A DNA stretch of 64,000 bases from Trichoplax adhaerens (taxonomy: Eukaryota > Placozoa > Uniplacotomia > Trichoplacea > Trichoplacidae), in contig NW_002060965.1 in assembly GCF_000150275.1 (NCBI RefSeq), positions 500,923 to 564,922 on the forward strand, read 5' to 3'. The notes below the pieces were generated by a model. That model was not told the DNA's origin. It worked only from the letters and a program-made list of their open reading frames with translations, and ran no database searches. This document shows, piece after piece, positions 1-11,736 of the stretch; position 1 is the first letter of the stretch; each line of letters starts with the position of its first letter. The translations under genes and the position numbers were made by a program.

Positions 1-2657
1 TTTGCAGCTTTCGCCAATTTTTGTTGAAGATGATGACCGTTATTATATTTATTTATAACTGTATCTTTGCTTATCTCATAAACAAAATATTATAACCTGG
101 CTATTTTATTGTAAGACTTGATTATCGTATATTAAGTTTTAGCTATACAGTAGTTCTAGTAGTTTAGTAGAATAGAAATATATAGATGCCATAAATCAAG
201 CATATTCTCTCTTATGTTGTTACTCTACTGAATCATTTAATAACGACTAATAACAATAACAATTATTATATAATCTTACGGTCAGCAAGTTATAGTATTT
301 TAATTAAAAAGATATCTATGGCAACAAGTATTGTAGTGTATCAGATAGATAAGAAACATTGTAGTCACGTAGTCATTTGATTAGTTTTAATAATACTGCT
401 ATCTAGATTTTCAATTTTTTCACCTGTTACTGTATTTCCTTCGTAAATATGTGATAGCTAATTTATTTTAATGTCATTTATGGTATATCTTTACCGAGAA
501 ATGACTCTATTGTATATTTAAAATAGATTAACTTACAGTAGTATAGAAAAAATCCGGATAAGATAATACTATGAGTAATTAACAAATTTCATTAAGTTAT
601 ATAATTTGCTTAAACGTCTTATCCTAGATTGTACTATCATATTATAAAATCTAATAAATACCCATTCGCTTGACAGTGTACCGATCTAAGAGATATACTT
701 TGGATTGTTTTATATCGATTAGAAATGACATACATTATTTTAACTTCAGGATAAAGTAATCATGTTATCCTTTTTACAAATAATTTTATGCCAATCAATA
801 TCTTGATGTAATAGCTTTTAAAGTAAATCAAATAAATAGGAAAAGAAATAACCTTTCATAGGCTGTCAAATTATAATTGGAAAGTATCCATGTAAAATTG
901 AAAGATTGAATGATTAATATTGAAGTACAGTAACTATATGATCAGAATAAAAGGTAGCTTGCTCTCCCTGATGTTTTAACTTGCTTTTTAATCTTGGCTT
1001 TTAATTATATTATAAATTTTGACTTAAATAAATTTTACTTGCAGTGAGAATAAAAAATACTGAACCATTTATAGAATTTATCGAGAATAAAAGTTCGATT
1101 ATTAAACCTATGGTTGAAAATTACAAAATATCCAATTCTATGATAAAGAAGCTTAAAATATAAACTATGTTGGACGCGATACAAAGCATGCTCTAGATGG
1201 AAAGGAAATGGGCCTACGCGGGCTAATAGAATATAAATTATATTATTATTGTTATCATTATTATAGAAAAAGAAATAAAAAGAAGACCGAGCCTATTTCA
1301 TGGCTTGGACGAGCTATTTTAGTACATGCGTGCCAATTAGTGATTTAAATTTTTCAGCCAGGAAGATATAGTTATGATATCCTTTCTATGTACTATGGGG
1401 ATAATATTTATATTTTTAAACGAATAAAGAGTTGAACAATTCATTACATTTTTGGCAAAATTAAAAAATTAAAGCGCATGTGGGATATTATGAAATGTAT
1501 AGATTGAAAGACTACATGGAATATTCTGGTAATAAAAAATTGAAAGAGTGAATGTGACACCGTTCTACAGTTACTTTTAATTTAGGAATGGTTATAAAGG
1601 AATATGTGAACTATATTCAGATAACTGACAAAAATACTTTATGTGTAGATTGGCGGTCACGTGCTGCTAGCGTAGAAAGAGTATTCTAAACAATTTAAAT
1701 TCTACGAGTATTTTTGGAGTTCAGAAAATTGGTGAAAGACAATCTAGAACAACGAAAGTAGAAAGATTAAATTAAATAATAGGTAAATAAGAGCAAACTT
1801 AGCCCTTCTATATGTAGAAAGACTGTATTCAGATATCTCTTTCAAATAACATACAGATTTTTTCCTGTCTTGACATGTAAATCACGAGAAAAATTAAAAT
1901 ATTACTTTCTTCCATGTTTTACAATTACCTACGCAAATCGAAATTTTATACTAATTACTGCCAACTGGCAGGAAATTCGTATATTCTACATCATCCTTAC
2001 ATTTGGTGATAGGACACAATATCTAAGTTTTTCAACTGACAAGCACAGCTGGATAATAAAGGAAATTGGAAGGTATGCTTGATTGATTTATTAACTAGCA
2101 AATAGCTCTCTTTGTTACATAGGTAGTGTCAATAATTTTTATAAAATAACAATATCTTTGCACTTTATGAATTCAAATGGTTTACATTCTTTCACATATA
2201 GAAGACAATGAAGTCGGTCATTTTCGATATCAAATAAAACATGATGCAATCATTTCATTCCAGTGGCTTAAAATCGTATTTAAATTAGATTCATGTACGT
2301 TAAGTTCTCTGCGATACACTTTCATAGAGTAAATCTTACCACTTAATATTTCTGTAATTTGTGGCAATGCATTCAAAAGCACGGTTACAAGTAGGCCAGA
2401 ATAACACAAATAAAAAATAAATTACACTGCATGCGATAGTTTGGCTTCATGAATATTATATAATAATATACAGTATAAGATTTTCAAAGTTTTGTAAATT
2501 TGAGTTTGCTTTGAAAGAGTTAGAAATTCCCTTCATTGTTTCTAGGAGAAAAATATATGAAAGAAGCAGGTTTTTCTCTATCATGTATTTAAAGCTGTTG
2601 GATTAGGATCCGTCACCTTACTCTGCCTAATATTTTATTTGTAGTAGTATTATAGTT
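1..2657. other. AT-rich stretch with no recognised gene
   Basis: I see no exon chain, RNA gene or clear repeat here on either strand. The longest open frame (1870-2082, +) has no recognisable family features and no matching splice partners. It may be the downstream flank of the apyrase gene that ends at 2658, or hold exons too short or diverged to recognise by eye. Confidence 0.4.
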
Positions 2658-5600
2658 TTAAAATAAAATCCAATTTTTCTTTACTTTCTGAAGTGAACGG
2701 CCGTAAATTATCACTGTTAACACAACAGCTAGTAAGCATATAACAAATACAATTTTCGCTTCCCATTCCCGAAATACGATGAAAGCTTTCCATTTATTTT
2801 GTAATCTGGAGAAAGATTTAGAAATGGAATGCTGCTGCATATCCCTATTATAGCAATGTATAGATAAACCCATATACTTGAGTCAGAATATACTTGGTTT
2901 AAGTTTTTAATTCCTAATTAGTATTTACCTAAGTGGAAGAAATCTGGCACGGTGTAAAAGAGCTCCCAGTGTCCACTGTACTACTCTACCCTTGATTAAA
3001 TTGGAAAATTTAAAATTGAAATCTTTCTTTGGAAAGTGATGCCCGTCATGTAGGACAGCAGATATCCAGGCAGCTTTGAAACATTGGTGTCTAAAGACAT
3101 AAATTTGCATATTATGGCCGTGTTTTACTGTAGCTATTTAGTTGTAAATAATTTGTACAAATATGGATCGATAAATTAGCTTCATTACTTTAAAATATTT
3201 TGATTGACATTGCCATATCTTCCAATTGCATGATCTTTCGCTATCGATTGCCAGGGCCTACTACAGAAAGTTGCTGCCCGAGCCTTTAGTTTTTCGAAAC
3301 TATAATTATTCTCAATTTTTAGTGTTCTTTCAAGTGTGTAATAATAAGCAGATAATCCCCAGAATTCATTTGCCCTAAGTTCATTTATTACAATAATATT
3401 TAAGATATCATTCACATGTGTACAGTTTGATGAAGAGATATTATTACGTACATGCAATAAAATGTGATTTGTGTTATCTTACCAAAATGCATACTCTGGT
3501 AATGCGATACCATTGATGGTGCATAATTTAGTGCGACAATAGGATGTCATATTGAGGAGTGGTAAAACAGAAGAACGACAGTATTCAAAATTGCCGGACC
3601 CGGTCACTTTGATATCTTTTTGGCCATGCGTTATCACTTCCGAGGCTCTAAAAGGTAGGCAAGGATCGCGAATCCTGAAATTAAATGGTGATTTCAGCAT
3701 AATATTTTCAATACAATTTAATCGATTGCTGTGTATTTACTGAGTTCTATTAGTAGTCAGTTAATATTATTATTTTACTTCATCAAATTATTTACTTTGC
3801 ATACTTCATGATTAAACTAGAGTAACCTACCACGATAAAGATTTATTTTCTTTCTTTAATTGCATAATAAGTCTGGAAACGTAGCGTTGACGTACCATAT
3901 TGGTACCATGTTTAAGAAAGGTTGAAACAAAAACAAAATATTGATGTGAAGTATCGTGAGCATCACATCCTAGGTTAATTTCGATCAAGCTGCTAGATGA
4001 AGTATCGTGCTGCAAATAAAATAGAAAATTATAAATCTATCAAAAAAAAAAATGTTATATTTTAACTAAAGCATAATAAGTTAAGATGTTTCAATCAATC
4101 TCAATGTACTGTCTGGAAATGAAATTGTCCATTACTCTTAAAATGGACACGTTGACAAGAGTTGCATGATGAATAGTAAAAGCGTTGGATATTGGCACAA
4201 GTTTTGTTGATAGCGAAGACATTAGTTACAGTACATAACATCATTAAAGTTTTGTTATATTCATCAGGATATTATAACACAAACCGGGAACGAATTCAGT
4301 TCAGCAAAAGGAGAAAACAACTAGTGTCAATGGATGTTGTACACATAACAAGATTGATCGACAAGACGATTACATCGTCATTTGAAAAAGGAGATTTTTG
4401 GTATATTTTCTTTAACTTCATCCTTGGATAGGAGATGACTGACAAAATCTATTGTACAGTATTGTATGTATTCATAACAGTGTGCAGTCTGCCGGAGGCT
4501 GGATATGGAAACCACTTGCTACAGTAATGCAAATTCATCTTTCGTATTGCAAGGGAAAATCATATAAGTAAGAAGAAAATTCTATAGTGATTCTGGCAAG
4601 CTTCAATGTGCTTATTGTGAGAAACTTTTACTTAAATGGGTTGTGTAGACCCTTTGCATTCGTAGTGTACACTATGGACAAGGTACAATGCTCTATGGAA
4701 ATCATTTGCCAATGCAGATTCATCATTTAAGATGAATAGACAATCCATATTTGCTAACTTCTATTGACAGTGTACACTATGGCAATGACCATCAGGCAAT
4801 ACAGATTGATCAATTAAAATAGATAGACAATTTGTATTGGCTAATTACAGTACGCAGTTGGATTGACAGCGTACATTATACAATCGGCGCTAGCCTCGAT
4901 ATGAAAACCGTTTGTCAAGACAGATTGATAATAGAATAGACAATTTGTATTTGCTGAGTTAGATTGTCTCACTATGGGTATCCCGCAGAAAGGCCATAGT
5001 ATAGTATTACACTACTACATAAGAGTAATTTTGTCTGGAAAGGGTTATCCTATGTCAATTTAGTGATGGGTAGGGGGAAGAGATTTGAATTAATTATTAT
5101 TTTTATTTATCATGATAAAATTGAGGCTCGTCCGTTGGCTTATGAATTAGTAATGGTGGTAAAATCAATTTTCTTGTATGAAATTTTGCAATTTCATTTC
5201 AATAAAGTTGATAATGATAGTAAGGACGTACTATACAGTACAGTACAGTATATTGGGAAATGCAAGTACGGTGCCATTCGTACTGTCTTATTAAATATTA
5301 TATTGGCATCCTAATTTCAAAGCAAACAACATACGAAGATGATCAATAATTCATTTTGAGTAGGGGATTCATGATCTTTGCAGATGGCGAGCATGTCGAT
5401 GTTTCGTAGAAAGTAACGTACAAAGGAGAATTGATCTTGGAGGTTGCGCTAGCTGCCTTGTTGCACTACATGTAGAATGGGTGAGTAAAATCTATATTCG
5501 ATGTTGACTTAAGGTTAGAATTCAACTATGAGCAATGGCCGATTAGATGTCCAAGTTGATGCGTTTTCTCTCGTCGTTTAGGGTGGAATGGCTACTGCAA

Positions 5601-6136
5601 ATCCGCCAGTCAAATCGGCCATTTTGCTCAATTTTAAGAGCCCTCATGATCAATGTCATTTTACAAGCAGTTCCGATTGTTCATACCGAGTTTGTTATAC
5701 CATCGGAGAAACATGTTTACTCCACTTTGGAAAATAAATCCTGGCCTAATTTTTTAAGTTCAATTTTGCATTTTATTTTGTTGTGTGACTTACCTGGTGA
5801 AATTCTTTTTACCAAGATTACTTTTCGATCATTGGTTGCCGGTTGGATTTGGAGTAATTCACCACGGCGACCAGAATGCGGTGGCCATCGATAAATGTAT
5901 AATCGTGAGCCACTACTACCGGCATCAATGACCATGCCGTAATGATCATTTTTGCCATGTTGACGGCGTGGCTGGAATCGATGACCAGGACGATCGAATT
6001 GTGGCGCTAGTGATGGATGATGTGACGGACTTATTAATAATAACCAACTGACGATGGCGAAAAAAATAAAAACAACGGCAAGATAGCGTAAATATTTCCA
6101 CTTGAGGATTAATTGAAGGGTTACTTTGACCGCCAT
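2658..6136 (-). CDS. ENTPD4: Ectonucleoside triphosphate diphosphohydrolase, ENTPD4/7-like; middle exons not found
   Basis: Apyrase of the GDA1/CD39 family, closest to the Golgi/lysosomal UDPase subgroup, which hydrolyses nucleoside di- and triphosphates in the lumen. Exon 1 (5794-6136) encodes the start Met, an N-terminal membrane anchor and apyrase region 1 (VIDAGSSGSRLYIYRWP). Five further exons fit: 3831-4009 (NLGCDAHDTSHQY), 3483-3674 (IRDPCLPFR), 3189-3374 (ANEFWGLSAYYY), 2929-3090 (HQCFKAAW, VQWTLGALLHRARFLPLR) and 2658-2844, which carries a C-terminal membrane helix. Two membrane anchors match the ENTPD4/7 topology. The last five exons join in phase. Exon 1 ends in phase 1 while the exon at 4009 begins in phase 0, so at least one exon is missing between them. 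About 150 residues including apyrase regions 2 and 3 are expected there, and I found none in 4010-5793. Confidence 0.85.
4640..4985. repeat. Diverged tandem repeat inside the apyrase gene
   Basis: Three imperfect units share the core CAGATT(C/G)AT followed by AATAGACAAT and TATTTGCTA-like sequence, with cores at 4715, 4802 and 4921. The irregular 87 and 119 bp spacing shows an old array with indels. It lies in the interval where the missing apyrase exons should be. Confidence 0.6.
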
Positions 6137-7049
6137 GTTAACTCAATGACGGCAAGCGAACAACGAATGCAGTAGATGGACCCAATAGAAAAATAACATC
6201 AATTTCGATCATCACTTGACTTGGACGATCCATGGACTACTGCCTAAAAGAAAGAAAGAGCCTAATGGTGATTACTAAACCTACTATTATCGCCATCCAT
6301 ACTATCGAAATCCAGCCTGGACAAGAACTCATTCATTCATCGACTGAGAGTAAGGCTGTCAAAAACTGTTTCCATTTGCAATCCAAAATAATCGCACATT
6401 CAATATCATTTTACCTCATCGTTGTCATCATCCGTGGGTTGTGGTGTATGCTAACTGAGTCTTACTGCCTCGATTTCATCCAGTTAAAGCCAATTTCTGG
6501 ACTAGAAAATCAACTGTCAAATGATTGGGCAAGGAGCCGCAAGCGGCCTCAGTGGAAAGCCTCCTTCTCGTACCCGGTGACAAACCAATGAATGCAAGAG
6601 GTGGCGGCCAGTGCTAAATTGAACAATAATTAATGATGATTATACTGTAGGTGGTAGAAAGAGTTGCATGGCTTACAGGTGTGAGCATGGTGATGCTACG
6701 GAAAGCATAGGCCGTAACTGATACTGTTTGCTTATTTTCATGTTGACGCCTTCTGCGCATCAACTTTCTACAGTGATTTTCCTTTTACTGTAACAGTTAA
6801 CAGAAAAACGTGTCTAACTTGTCGTTTATGTCCATTAATTAAGAATGAGAAAATGTGGAAAAGGGACAGTGTAGTGTAGAAGTAGCTTATGGAAAGAGTT
6901 TATAATACGAATGTACCTTCTTACTCAAGTCTTGACATGGACGACTAAATGCATGATTTTGACATACTGGAGACCGTCAAAGTACGCTCGAAGTCATCCT
7001 TGGACGAGCGGATGGAAGTGATTTGGTGACCGGCTAGGGACCAGTTGAG

Positions 7050-7083
7050 CAACCACCTTGTACAGTACTGTACAAGGTGGTTG
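7050..7083. repeat. 34-bp perfect palindrome
   Basis: The sequence CAACCACCTTGTACAGT is followed directly by its reverse complement, with no spacer. It is centred on a GTACW motif. Its right half overlaps the left end of the inverted-repeat element that starts at 7073, so the palindrome could be a scar of a second copy inserted head to head. Confidence 0.8.
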
Positions 7084-7614
7084 GAAAGTCATTTGATATT
7101 AGAAATCGGTTTTGGGATAGCTAAAATCAAGACGATGGCTTTCCGCTATATTGAACATCGCAAAGAGACGATATATGACATGATTAAATTCCGCATAACA
7201 GAGTTGAACTTAAGCTTAATTCCAAAGTTATGGGCTTTGATAGTTAAGATAAGATTTTCTTGAGTGCATGGGTGATCTATTGTATTTTCTTTCATGTAAA
7301 CCGAAAACTTGATCAAATACCTGTAAAAATAGGACTGCAGGCTTAAAGCTTGATAACGTAGTGACAGTGTCTGAAATAAAGAAATGCACGCGAAAATGTA
7401 ACGAATACAGACTTTATCTGTGTGCAAATGATGAAGGATGGTCAAGTAGCCCTTCTTAAATGTTCGATTTTGTGCCTCCTGCTTATGAAATTACTTGGAT
7501 ATTACGCATGCATACCTTTCGTAGCTTGGTTAATACAATGTCATAATAAATGTATGGAAAATTGAGGTCTAATTTTGTATAATTAGAATATCAAATGACT
7601 TTCCAAACACCTTG
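7073..7614. mobile_element. MITE-like element with about 28-bp terminal inverted repeats
   Basis: The left end (CAAGGTGGTTGGAAAGTCAT and eight more bases) and the reverse complement of the right end agree at about 27 of 28 positions. The ends enclose 542 bp with no transposase-like frame, as in non-autonomous DNA elements. The TIR has a Tc1/mariner-like flavour, and TA precedes the left end, but no matching TA follows the right end, so the superfamily is only a guess. The open frames inside (7045-7263 + and 7146-7445 -) overlap each other and have no motifs. Confidence 0.6.
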
Positions 7615-8472
7615 ATGAGTTTATTTTCTTTTCAGACTCAGAAAAGGGGAAAAGTATTGCTGAAACTAACGTAAAATTGCTATACTTTATAACATTATGT
7701 AGCGAGAGAGCTGAACTTTACTTTTTGTACACTCCATATTATACAGTGAAGTAGTACTGTAAGCAAGGATGTTTCCACATAATGGTATAAAAGAATTTCT
7801 ATTTTGGCCACGGACAAGTTTTTAGCCCAAGCGTTCCTTAATTGCAGCAGTTATGCAAAGATCTTCGAGGTACTTTGCGGTGGTCTCTGCGGCGGTTCTC
7901 TGCTCAAGTCTTCGCATGTGAATGGAGAGAGAGTCTTTATAAATGGAGTAAAAACGCAACCCGAACCCGATCAAATTGTTGATTTTCTAACCGGAAATGA
8001 GTGTAATCGCTGTACTGTACAGTACCCACTACCCACTACCTGTACTACCCACCAATACTGAAATCACTTGATGAGGTAGACACTCATCGGTAGAATACAT
8101 GTTAGCCATCGAAATCGGTTCAATTAAAATGCGGCGGAAAAGGGTCAATACTTGACGAGAAAAGTGAAATGATGTTTTAGCCCTAACTTTACAATTTGTT
8201 TTTTATCATCACGTCATGAGAAATACTTTAACAAATTGACAAAATAGATTATGGCATGTTAAGGAGAAAATTGGCAGCGACAAGATGTCTACAATTACAA
8301 ATTTTGCAGTTTCATAATATGAAAATTAGTTTACAACTTGCCGTCACTCAGTGATGACTATGATAACACATGGTGCCAGGTGATGAAATAATAAAAGTTT
8401 TACGCTTTTGCAATCAATATTTAGAATATTTAAAAAATAGTAGAGTAATCCATATGTAACTAGTAACGTACC

Positions 8473-8960
8473 GACAAGAAAAATAGAAGAGCTCCAAACA
8501 GTTCATCTACAGTATCATAAAGTGCAATATTTTAGAAAAAACGGAGCAGGTCTTTACCAGCTTCGATTATATAATTTATTTACAAGGAAAATAGAAAAAT
8601 TTCAAATACACAGATCATTTTTTATAATGTTACAGTACAATATTATAGAGAAAAGACACAAAGTTCAACTACACCTTTAAGCAGATCTTTACCTGCTTGA
8701 ATTATAATTTACAACGATAAATACAATAGAAAGGTTCGAAACAGCTCACCTAGAATTAATTAATTATATACGCGTACTGTAATAAGTATTTGTAATATAA
8801 AGGCCAGCAACACCCTATAGGAGGCGTTATAGCCTGCTTGCATAATAAACTGACAAGAAAATTGGGAAAGTTCGTCACAACTGATCGATTATAATGAGGT
8901 AGCTGTAATCTGAAGATCAGAAATATCCTGAAAGAGGGTCTTTAACCTGCTGTAATGGAT
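8473..8960. repeat. Four-unit decayed tandem array
   Basis: Units begin near 8473, 8582, 8711 and 8852. Each opens with an ACAAGAAAAATAGAAA-like stretch and ends with a (C/G)AG(G/A)TCTTTA(A)CCTGCTT-like stretch. Unit length grows from 109 to 141 bp through indels. It lies just downstream of the helical-repeat gene. Confidence 0.55.
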
Positions 8961-9220
8961 AGTCTTGATCATTCAGTAAATAGCTTGAGTTACTCTAGTC
9001 ATGGCAACAACAAATACTACAGTACATTTCACAGGTGATGCATGGCCGAAATAAATTTCCAACTTTAGCAGGATTATTCCTTACATAGCTTATAAACAAT
9101 TAACCATTGCAGCTTAGAGTTAAGCTTATGCAATGAAATAGTGGAAGTGGTGACGAAATGAATTTTCAGAACCTATTCGTATTCTCATTTCAATAAGGAT
9201 TCCTCTGAAAGTTTCCAAAG

Positions 9221-11736
9221 CTATCCATGATTGGCAATAGGAGTAGGGATAGGATTCACCGATTTCCTAGTCATTTCTGACTTCATTTCCATTAATGAAG
9301 CACACTTTTCAATGCCTGAATGAATTGTTTGATGCATAACATAAGATTGAGGATAAATTGACACGGAAAGCTTTCCGGCTGCTTGATACATTTTATGGCT
9401 TAATTCTAAATGTTGAATTGAGTCTAAATTGTCCTCTTTTGCCAACCAGTAATGTAGCGCTGCAATTTGACTTGTTATATACAGTTCTAAATGACTGCTA
9501 CTCCATGATGAACATTGAACAGCACCAATAATCATGTAATAAAGTTGCAATGCACGATCATAATGGCTAGCAGCGGTTGAGATTAATGCTTGTCGTTGCC
9601 ATTGATTTAAATGTTCCAAACGTTTGCTTTCCTCTAAAAAATCCTAAAAATTTGTAAATTAGACCTATGAAATATTTTCAAAACAGTAGAAATACGGTAG
9701 TTTATAATTTCTCTCAATCTCGTTAAATATTTGTAGAGTATATTATAGTGTTGCCCTTTTCTGTCATTCACTGATGTTTCTTTATATCTTTTACTAGCAT
9801 CAATTCATTATCATGCATCATACTAACCCAATTATTGCCATCGTAGATGTTAAATCCTATTTCATCGGATAAATGATCGTCAGCCTTAAATAAGAGAATA
9901 TATAAAAATTATCGTAACCCATTTCAGCTCCTACCATCACCAAATAATATAAGGGAATATCGTAATAAAGTATCAAGTAACTGGGCTCAACTTAAGACAT
10001 TTCGGTACAATTCAAAGTTGATTAATCTATACCTCTAATACGTTGTTGCTACTAGATATAATTGCCTCTGATAGTGCCAATAAATCCAATGATTCCTAAC
10101 GTGATAAATGTCACAAGAAAGGAATAAAACTGAAATTATTTTTCGTTCGAAATTTTGTATTCATAACTATGGTAAGAAGTTAAATTTACCAATTTCAGAT
10201 GAAAGACTTCACAGGTCAGGAAATGGATATCAACCTCTATAAAAAGGGTAGAAATGAATGTTTTGAAATAAATATCTTATTCAGATTTTCTACAAGTATG
10301 ACTACTGTACTAAGCGAGTTAGGAATCGAAGGTAATCTCTACCGCTTACAGTATACTTAAAGTATAGTTTGATTATGAAATAGGAGATAATCGCTAACGT
10401 TAACGCCTTCACCTAAACTAGATTAAAGTATAACTAGATTTATGGAATGAAAGATAATCTCTAAGGTTAACACTGTCGCTTAAACTATATTTAAAGTATA
10501 ACTTGATGCACGGAATAGAGGTAATCTCTAACGTTAATGTTTTCGCCTAAAGTATATTCAAAGTATAACTTGATGTATCGGCTACTAGTTCAATAAGAAT
10601 CATTTCAGTGATATCAACAAAGTCGACTTGACAGAGTCTTACTAGTTAATGTTTGGGTATTTTAATGAGTACTAATGTTATACTTAGAGATCTAGTTCAA
10701 TTTCTGTGGGTACATAGAGCAGGAATAGAAAGTTTAGGATCTTTGCACAGGCAATGAATTTAGCGTCATAATCGCTACATTATACTGATTCATAAGAAGA
10801 ATAGCACTGGATGAATATTATATAATGTTCATAAAAAACAATTTAATTTTCCATTGTATTTGAAGCAAGAGCTACTCTGTATTGACTGAGAAAATCAATT
10901 TTGTTTCTTCTTTGCAATTTTTTTGAATAATGCAGATTAAATGTTTGGCTTATGAACCATTTCATTCTTTTCATATTAGCAATCTTACCTGTTGTAGCTA
11001 TTTCTATACAAGAATGATTAATAGATGATAACAAGGTTAATATAAAATAGCCATATTCGCTAGCAATTTGGCTAGAACACTTTCTACTCGCCATTACGGC
11101 CCCATGAATCAAACTTATGGCAAATTCATTATCATCATCCACTTCTTGACTATAATTCAATAAAATTTCTAAAGATTCCTTAAAGAATAATAACGATTCA
11201 CAACGATCCATAGACGCAACGGATTCTCCTACTAGGTAGTATGCCATCGCCATAAGGAGGTTATCGTTGTTATAATGCTCTGTGCATACTTTTAGTACCT
11301 GATAGTGAGACCAAAGCGATTCTTCAATTAAACCTAGTATTAATTGCAATTTTCCAATAGCACAGTAAATATCAAGAACACGTCGATGAGAACGCCCATA
11401 GCGTTTGATACTAAGTGATAAAACTTTGTTATAGTAACAGAGACATTGATCGTATAATTCTTGTTCCTCGTATTGATTAGCTTTCATGACGAGATCATCA
11501 ATTTCCTGAGCTAGACTGGGATGGATCTTTCTATCTTCATCTTGGTTACATTTTGGCTCTTTTGGCCATAATGGTATAGTCGTATTTTCATCTTGTTGTG
11601 AGGATTGTGGCCGCTCTACTTCATTAGAATGAGATGATGCAAATGGATCATCTTGTGTTGGCTCTTGGATATGATTTTGGTTATCATGGATTGAAAGTCG
11701 ATTCAAATCAATAATACAAGAAGCGTTCATATTCAA
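9221..11736 (-). CDS. TPR-like helical-repeat protein, function unknown
   Basis: Five exons join in phase: 10989-11736, 10190-10236, 10033-10095, 9828-9884 and 9221-9643, giving 445 residues. The first 80 or so residues are polar and look disordered. Residues from about 85 form paired helices typical of tetratricopeptide repeats (for example around KANQYEEQELYDQCLCYYNK and HRRVLDIYCAIGKLQLILG), and helical pairs continue in the last exon (AASHYDRALQLYYMIIGAV). I do not recognise the family. Spacing is somewhat like TTC23-type proteins, which also have about 450 residues, but without decisive motifs. If the donor at 10988 were not used, exon 1 alone would read to a stop at 10843 as a 297-residue protein. 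Chaining is preferred because all junctions keep frame. Confidence 0.65.
10322..10577. repeat. 67-bp tandem repeat in intron 1 of the helical-repeat gene
   Basis: About four copies are marked by (G)GTAATCTCTAACGTTAA-like cores at 10333, 10388, 10455 and 10522, with AAAGTATAACTTGAT-like ends. The last two spacings are exactly 67 bp and the first is shortened to 55 bp. Confidence 0.8.

Larger units (their letters stand above)
6137..9220. other. Intergenic interval without a recognised gene
   Basis: This separates the 5' end of the apyrase gene from the 3' end of the helical-repeat gene, both on the minus strand. Apart from the inverted-repeat element (7073-7614) and the tandem array (8473-8960) listed separately, I see no coding exons. 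The open frames here lack splice partners and family motifs. Confidence 0.5.

Noticed and set aside
5547-5894. 115-codon plus-strand frame
   Set aside because: Its right half is antisense to apyrase exon 1, and the left half has no family features.
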